Positions 28,301 through 37,300 of a stretch of 64,000 nt of DNA are shown here, piece by piece. The stretch's first letter is position 1. Every line of letters begins with the position of its first letter. The notes under the pieces were generated by a model, which saw only the letters and a program-made list of their open reading frames with translations, had not been told where the DNA came from and made no database searches. The DNA lies in assembly GCA_014607495.2 (NCBI GenBank), contig CP053155.1:10788001-10852000 (forward strand), in the 5' to 3' direction. The stretch is from Carposina sasakii (Eukaryota > Arthropoda > Insecta > Lepidoptera > Carposinidae). Made by a program: the position numbers and the translations under genes.

Positions 28301-31300
28301 TAAAGGGGAAACTGGTGGTACTGGATTGGATGGCGAGCCAGGTCCTCCAGGTAAAAAGGTGGGTTTAGTATTCTCAATGGAGAAATATAGTATAGGCACT
28401 TTACATGACTATTTTAAATAACACACTAAACAATTAAAGGGTAGCACAGGGTTACAAGGCGATGAAGGTCCTAAAGGACAAAAAGGGGAAATAGGAGACA
28501 ATGGCAAAGATGGTAGACCTGGGGAAAGTGGCCCACCTGGAGCAAAAGGTGAAGGAGGTGTAGAGGGCCCACAAGGAGCTCCTGGACGTCAAGGTCTCAT
28601 TGGACCACCAGGGCCGCCAGGACGAAGCGTTGAGGTAATCCATATTAAGAATATTAAATACCTACTCATTTTAAAATAGTTAAAACTTGCACTAAAATTA
28701 AAAGAACTTCTTCGATAGGAAGCAGACACTCCAAAAGAAGTTCCAATACCAGGTCAAAAAGGAGAACCTGGAGTCACTGGGCCGATAGGAGCAATGGGAC
28801 TAAAAGGTGAAAAGGGGGACAAAGGAGATACTGGCTTTAAAGGCGAAAAAGGTGTGAGGGTAAGGTGTTAGAATGTGGTATATTATGTTCGGTGTCTTAA
28901 TTTACACTTAATACGAGTAATTGCAGGTAATAAATTGCAAAGTCTTCGTCGCCATCTATACATATAATAAAAATGTAACGGATTGCTGTCTGTACATGGA
29001 AGATATATAAGAAAAAATATTATAGAATACCTTTATCAACGCAATAGTACCCAAAACAATGATTTTTGGAATTTTTGTCTGCTTGTCGGTTTGTCTGTGC
29101 GTTTGTGCACGCTAATCTCAGAAACGGCAAAACCAATTTCGATGCAGTTTTCAGGAATATATTGTGACAGGTCCCACTTAACATATAGGCTACTTTTTAT
29201 CCCGGGAAAATGTTTTTATCCCGGATAATTTCGATATTTTGTTTTTTTTTCTGTAGTCCACGCGGACGGAGTCGCGGGCGTCCACTAGTATTAAATATAA
29301 TAGTAATTGATTAAATAGATTATTTTCGTTAATTACTTGATTATACTTAGGTAACTCTTTCTACAAATATAAAAGATCGTCACTATGTAATATAATTATA
29401 GATATTACTAGCTGTTGCCCGCGGCTCCGCTCACGTGGATTATTTTATTATTTTATTTTACGACGAATAATTAGTTTATGACCTGTACTCTAACCTACCA
29501 AATATACATAAAAAATTCATAAAATATATGTAGTTGAAACATATAGAGTTTTTAGGGTGTAACGGGTGACACTGGTGCAAAAGGAGAAATGGGACATACT
29601 GGAGAACCAGGAGTAGATGGTACACCTGGCGCTCGGGGGCCACATGGAAAAGCTGGTAAAAAAGGTAAATGTGTGATTCCTTAAGTTTGTTGATCACATC
29701 TCTTATATTAAAAAAATAGTGTGATACAAAACTATCTTGAACTTTTAGGAGAACCTGGACTAAATGGAGAAATGGGTTTACCGGGGCGACCAGCGGAGCT
29801 TTCTGAAATATTAGACTCCAAAGCAGATCCTCACACAAGTGAGTAATATAAGCTTGTCATAATGTTATATCATGAATATTAAGTATTATGAAAGCACAAA
29901 CGAACTAAAACGGAAAAACCAGAGGGGTTCTTTTTCAATTATGTTAAATTAAAACACTTTTTCAAACAGTTTTCACGTATCTCATTTTCGAAAAGAGCTG
30001 AAAGTGCTCCCAATCAGATTTCGCCGGAATGCACACATCTTATCGCTTTATTTGCCGTTTTCTCCTGCTTACTTAACTAAACGTTTTGAACACATTTTTT
30101 TCACGGGAGCGACCCGTAAGGACTTTGACTGCTTCCCTACTTAAAACTCCACAACATCATTCCGGAGCCTATCGATATTATTTTACTGTATAGTGGAACT
30201 CACTTCCGCACTCCATAAAAGACTCTCCGTCCATAGGCATTTTAAAAAATAGGCTAAGAAGCCATTACATGTCTCTTTCTTAATTCTCACATTTTATTTT
30301 GTATATGTATGGTTATATTATGTAGATAAATTAATATAATATATAGTAGTAATATACATATAAATTTTATTATAATGTATGTAGGTCCCTATTATGTATT
30401 TACGTAGATAAGTATTAGTATTTTTTTAATGTTAGTAAATATATTTATTTTCAGATTCCGATCATTTATTTGCATAAATATGGGTACATAATGGTGATAA
30501 TGTAATTGAAAAATTTGCTCCTGCATGTTAGGTTTATCTATATTTTAATACGTGTGCACATAACGATTTTTCCTTATTATTATTCTTTATTGTACAAAAA
30601 CATTACAATTACATTACAATTCCTTTTATATATTATAAATTTTTTAGAGATAAGCTCGCCTTTGTACTATTTCTGGTTCAACATACCACCTATACTAAAT
30701 ATAATAATAATAATAATATAATTTTAATAATATAATAATATAATAGTTTTCGTAATATAATAATAATTCTACTACCAAAAACTAGTTGACTTTTTATTTT
30801 CTAAGTTTTAGGTAAATATTTACCCTCACTCAGACTTTACTATAAAATATTGTATTTTATATTATGAATAAATTTCAACAACAATCACAACTTTCTGGTC
30901 ACGTAAACGCAATATCGTAAGTAGATTGAATCCCCGACATTTTTTGCTGCTACTGGCTCCATTGGTTTTGATCCTTATGCAGAGCTACACATTTTGAAAT
31001 CGATATCTCTGATCACATCTTTCTCTACCCTTAAGCCGTAGATAAGGATGGAATCAATATTGCCGGGTAGTTATGTCAGTTCGATATTTATTAGGTCTGC
31101 TTGTCATTTCTTTGCTTGAATGAGAACCGTTGTAATTTGGTCTTTTGTCTATTTTTTTGTATTTTTTATTCTACTATAATTTATAATAATTACAGTAAAA
31201 TTTTTTTTACTCAGACTGTAGTGATTTTACATGGGCAAACTGGAATGATTCGATACAAAAGCATCAGTTTTTATTCTAGTGTAAATTATTTAATGCCTAT

Positions 31301-34300
31301 TTTCTAAAATTGACATTAATATAAATGAAATTAACATTTGAGTGAAAGATGATTATTGAGATGAGTCATGTTGTATAGTTAATATTAATAGTTAATTCAT
31401 TAGAAGTGCGTAAACGAGGACTTTCCATTTAATTTAATAACCGTACGTAATATAAAATAGGATATTTTTATATTTCCAGATGAATTAATTGTAGAAAAAT
31501 TAAGAGGTCCTAAAGGAGATGTAGGCAAGACGGGATTAAAGGTTAGTACAATGAAACATGCTTCGGTATATATTTAATTAAGTATGTAGTTGATTATCGC
31601 CGTGTAAAATTACTTATTATTATTATTCCCTTTATTTAACACTTTTTCTTATTTTTCTACATTTTTAAATATGAATTTATTACAATATATAAAAGTATAA
31701 AATAAACATTTAAAAATATAAAAAAACAGCGTTACGCCTGCAGCGGGAGTAAGTTCCATGCTACCGGCGGTCAGGGTCCCAGAGAGAGGAACCTCCTCAC
31801 GACGCGTGCCGTGTCGAGGAGTACCGCCTTCTGTATCTGATTCCTGACCCAGCTGCCCAGCGAGAGTCTCTTGAGGTGTTGGTCGAGGCTTTTCACTATT
31901 AAACCGTTGACTGTAACAACTATCGGGACAAATTATTATTATTATAATTATTTATTCCGCCAAGAATTTATTAATTAATTAAGCTTGTTAGCTACGAGTA
32001 TATCAAATTATTGTAAGTATGAGTAGTATAATGTAATATCGTGTAATTTTAATATTGTATCTCTATGAAATTTTATAATGTGTGAAAATTATTATTTTAT
32101 TTAAATATTTTAGTCGAGCAGAAATAAGAATAATCAATTTTATTTGTATAAAACTTAACACGATAATATGTATAGCTGGCTAGATTTTTATATCAATATT
32201 TAATACGTGTACTATTATTTTATACAGATTTTTCCTTCCATTCCAGGGAGAAACTGGCAATATAGGACCACCAGGAAAAGATGGAATTCATGGCACTCAT
32301 GGTAAACCTGGTCACAATGGTGAAATTGGACCTCAGGGTCCTAAAGGGGAACCTGGTGAACCGGGTCCGACTACTATCATACAAAATACTACAACACCAA
32401 TACTCGTAAAAGTAAGTCATTCAGAATATAAAATTAAGTAACTTTTTCCTTTATTTCCAACTAGCGGCCGCCCACGGCTTCGCCCGCGTGAGAGTGCATT
32501 ACTCCCGTGCGAAGCCGGGGCGGGTCCCTAGTTATACATTATAAACCTTCCTCGTGAATCAGTCTATTAAAAAACACCGCATCAAAATCCGTTCCCTAGT
32601 TTGAAAGATCTAAGCATACATATGGACGGACAGACACGGCAAGCGACTTTGTTTTATAATAGCTATTGCATACTAACTTTCAACCCTTATTTCACCCCTT
32701 AGCTGGTCTAAATTTCAAAAATGCTAGAACAAATGTTTAATGATTTCTTATCAAGTGCTTAAATATAAAGTTTCATGGTTTTATCTTTTAAAATTAAGAA
32801 ATCCCATACAAACTTTCAACCTCTATTTCAACCCCTTCATCCCTTTTTTTCGAAATAAAAAGTAGCCTATGTTCTGTCTCAGGGTCTAAAGATTGTCTGT
32901 ACCAAATTTCATCAAAATCGGTTGCGAGGTTTAAGCGGGAAAGCGTAACAGACAGACAGACAGACAGACAGACAGAGTTACTTTCGCATTTATAATATTA
33001 GTTGGGATTTGATCAAGGCAAAAAGGTTTGTATAAAATTACATGTATGTTTAGTTTAATTGTGTCACATATAACAGATTGGTGATACATTTTAGGGCCCT
33101 AGGGGAGAACAAGGAATCCCGGGTAAACCCGGAAGTAAGGGTCTTAAGGGACAAAAGGGTGCTACTGGTGCTAGAGGTGGAGCTGGTAAGAAAGGCGAGA
33201 GAGGAGTAGCAGGACCTGAGGTATGATATATCTATACAAAACCTTACAATACCTACCAGAGCCTGTTTGACCTTGTACAAAGTTGATCCATTTCTGAATT
33301 AATAAAAATAATTTCAGGGACAAAAAGGAATTCCTGGTGTGAATGGCATAAAAGGTGAAAAAGGAGAAAGTGTTAAACTGACCGAATTAGGGAAGGTAAG
33401 TATCGCATAAATACACGAAATTAATATGAGATTTTTTTAAAGTTTCCACGGTTGATACAATTCTATTATTTTAGTTAAAAGGAGATAAAGGTGATATGGG
33501 CGAAAAGGGACTATCGGGAGTAGATGGAAAGCCTGGACCACCGGGGATTAATGGCACATGCGAGGTAACTCCTGGACATATTGGACCCCCTGGCAAGCCA
33601 GGGCCTCCAGGTGCTCCAGGTGTCCCAGGCCCTCCTGGTCCCCCAGGTCCGATTGGCCCTCCAGGTCTTCCAGGAACAAATAGGGATACATCTTATTTAG
33701 CTACTAATTCTATTCATAACTATAGGCATCACCATCAAGGTAAGACTTCTTCATATTTTTTTGCGATTTAACAAAATAATGTATTGATAACACATTACTT
33801 TTACATAAATAAGCCTACTTACGAGTACACCTAATTACAGCCATAGTTTACAATCTTTTTATTTTTCAGAAAAGGTCCTAGACGATGATGTTTACATTAC
33901 AGAAACTATAGTCTATAGAACACATAGAGCGTTTGTACAGGTAAAAAGTTAGGGAATATTCATTTTTTTATTTTAAGTTTTTTCAATAACTTCTTTTTTA
34001 TTTACATAATTCCTTAAGCCCTCACTTAGGGAATATTTTTTTTATGAAAATTCTTTGTCAACAGTGCATCTCGTAAGAATTGTGAGAGGTGTTCTCTCAG
34101 GCAATTAGCTAGCAACTTGTCACTGATCTTTTACACCTAGCTAAATGTGGCAGTGGATCTCCGCTGTCGTAATCCTGCAATTCTAACATAGCCGTGATTG
34201 TTTTGTATTACCTAACATTTTTTTCAGCGAACTACCGATCTACCTGAAGGTACGATTGCGTATATTCGTCAATCTCAGATCCTTTTGGTTAGAGTGGGCA

Positions 34301-37300
34301 ACGGCTGGGGGCAACTCAGGGTAAGTTCATATATTAACCGTACAAGATATTCCCTGCGTAATATATATTGACCTTGTTACACAAATTGCCTTAATCAACT
34401 GCATAATTTCGCTGAAGAATAAATGTAATATTTTCATTGCTATTTCTTGAAGTATGATTGGGTAAAAGGTAAAACATCAACATAAATTATTTATTCGCAG
34501 CAAAAATATTGACCGATTCTTGACGAGAGTGGCCATTTAACCCGGCGAGCATGTGGAGGGGTCAATATGACCCTACACATTTTTAATTAAGTGTAGTTCT
34601 GTTTTTTGACGTCGTACGATTTTGGGCGTCTCAGTAGCTGTTGCTAAGAGACCCGCCCGTGCGCCACACACCGATACTCAGTTGGCCGGCGCCTGCGACT
34701 GGAGTTACACGTGCTTGAAGTCAAAAAGGGTAAATATGACCCTGCCACAACTGCGACGTTGCATATTTGTGCGACGTTTCAAACATATATTTTCATTAAA
34801 TATAATTATATTTTCAGTTGTTTTTGTAGAAAATGAGTAATAGGGAACGTGATGATAAGCGCATACGTCAAATTAGGCCGTATGCTTGTTACTGAACACT
34901 TGAGGGCCCGGAAAGAAATACCTAAATTGCCGAGACAGCTACGTAAAAGAATCAGAGAATTCAGTGGAGAACCTGCACAAGAACCGTCTGTCAGGGTTCC
35001 AGGTGTGCGAAAAAGGTGCCAAGTGTGTCCTTATGCTCGACATCGGAAGACAGGCAACGTTTTCAAAGACTGCCATAAGTACATTTTTTCAGAACACACT
35101 GTTTCGTTTTGCCAAGAATGTTCTGCAATAACAGACGATAATCTTGAGTAGTTTATAAGACTGATGTGTTGATTATAAGTGAAACTGATTGATCTCATTA
35201 TAATGTACCAAATTATCCTATAATTATTGAAAGTTAATTTTTTGTTTTTGTTTTATAATTTTAAAAACGCAGTGCCTTGCTAAAGTGAATTATTTTTAGA
35301 CCTTTGCTAAAATTAATATAAAAACCATATTTTGTTTTCATCATGTTGTTTTTTTAATCAAAATCCTGAGAATAATATCCAACTGACATAAATATATTTA
35401 ATTTTGTGTAAAAAAATAATTAAAATTCTTTTAAATTTACAATATAAATATAGGTCAAATATACCCTCAACAACCTCCACGTAATTATTTTCACCAGATG
35501 CTCGCCGGGTTAAGCAATATTCGACTTCATTTTTTAAGATCTCTATTTTTTAAATGTATAACTAAGATCTATTTTGCCAAATATAAGCATAAAAACGACG
35601 TGTTACAGATAGAACGGTCAGCATCCGACTACGACTTCAAAAACCCGCCTCGGGAAGCTGAAGAATCACCACTACCTACTACCCCACCGAGTACCACTGT
35701 ACATAAAATGCCTCCAACAATACACCATGATAGTGCAAAAGAAGTAAGTCATCAATTAGTAATACAAATTTAAATTCTGATAAGTATAGAAAATATTAAA
35801 CTAGGCTCTCAACATAGAATGTAAAAGGAATCCGTATGATTTTATATGAACTTTTGTAAAGTTCCAAAGGGCGTTCGCCCGCAACCGACTCTGGAATATG
35901 ACAACTCATAATCACTATCACAGGCACCTAATAGTCGTGATGACAATCCAGATCCGGGTACCTAGCATGCAATACATACTCGTACGTAGGTACTTAGCAG
36001 CTACTTCTTGCAAAATGAATAATAATCTAAATAAATTGATTGGAATTCACAGCCGTGTTTATAAGTATGTATGAAATTCACAGATATCATTACAACTGTT
36101 TCAGATACGCCTGATCGCTCTCAACAGGCCATACTCTGGTAAACATTTGAATGATGTTCGAAGAGATGATGCTGGATGGGACGCCGCTGAAGCCAACTGT
36201 AACTTACAAGCAAGAAGATATAAAGTTAGAGGAAAATACACGCAGTTTTTAAATAGCAAGTAAGTCAATAATTACTCGTACTAGATATTTTGACTTATTT
36301 GTATGTAATCATCAATACCTACGTCAAACTGTTTTTTTTAGTCTAGTGAATACTTCGGACTTAGATTAATGATAGGTCTTCGCTCCGCTATCATTATTCT
36401 AAGACTTCGGAATACTTGAATATGTCAGTCAGACATTGAAATGTAATCTAAATTTAAAAACTCAATATGCTTGGACATTTAATATTATAATACTACCCAA
36501 AACAATAAACGAAAGAATTTCAAATTTTCTCTTGAAACGTATTTAAAAGATATTTAATTTAATTTCAGCTATCTAGATATCCAACATGCACCAAGACGTG
36601 GAGCCTATAGTAAACTGCCAGTGACAAACCTGCATGGAGAAATACTCTTTAGTTCCTGGACAAGTTTAATCAATGGTTCAGAGGGTCTACTTTACGAGGG
36701 CACCAAAATCTACAGTTTCAACAACACTATTGTGGGAAACAGTCAAATATGGTAAGGATTCTTAACCTCAATAGAACACTTCAAACTTATCACTGACATT
36801 TCTGCCGCGCTTTGCTAAAAATGACTATAGAATCTCTTACATGATCTCACAGTTCTGAATACCCCATTTTGGGATCATATCTGTGCGTGTCACGTATGAT
36901 TCTAAAGTGGAGAAGCAAAAATACTAAATCGCGGTTTGTTGATCGCCGCGGTCTTGTTGTCTGATTTGATTGGTCTATTCAATTCATTTTCGAAAAAAGT
37001 GGCACTTCACCGTTATTGCCTTTCCACTGCAGACATGTATTGTTATTTACATAGTTCATGACGTATATACCTATCCCTTTATTTTCATTATTATTAAAAA
37101 TAATTCTGAGTACGAACATTATTATAGTAATTTAACGTCCGTAACTAATCAGCAAAGTTGCACGAACGCCAATGGTCCGATCTTATCGAGGAAACCACTC
37201 GAATCTATGTAAAAGTTTCTACTAATTATCATTGGTTAATTAAAGTAATCATTCATAGCGGATTATAATTTTAAGAGAGTTGGTAATTTTAACTCTTTTG

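Noticed and set aside
32948..32976. Regular short repeats, CRISPR-like at first sight
   Set aside because: Plain (GACA)n microsatellite in a LINE tail; no repeat-spacer pattern.
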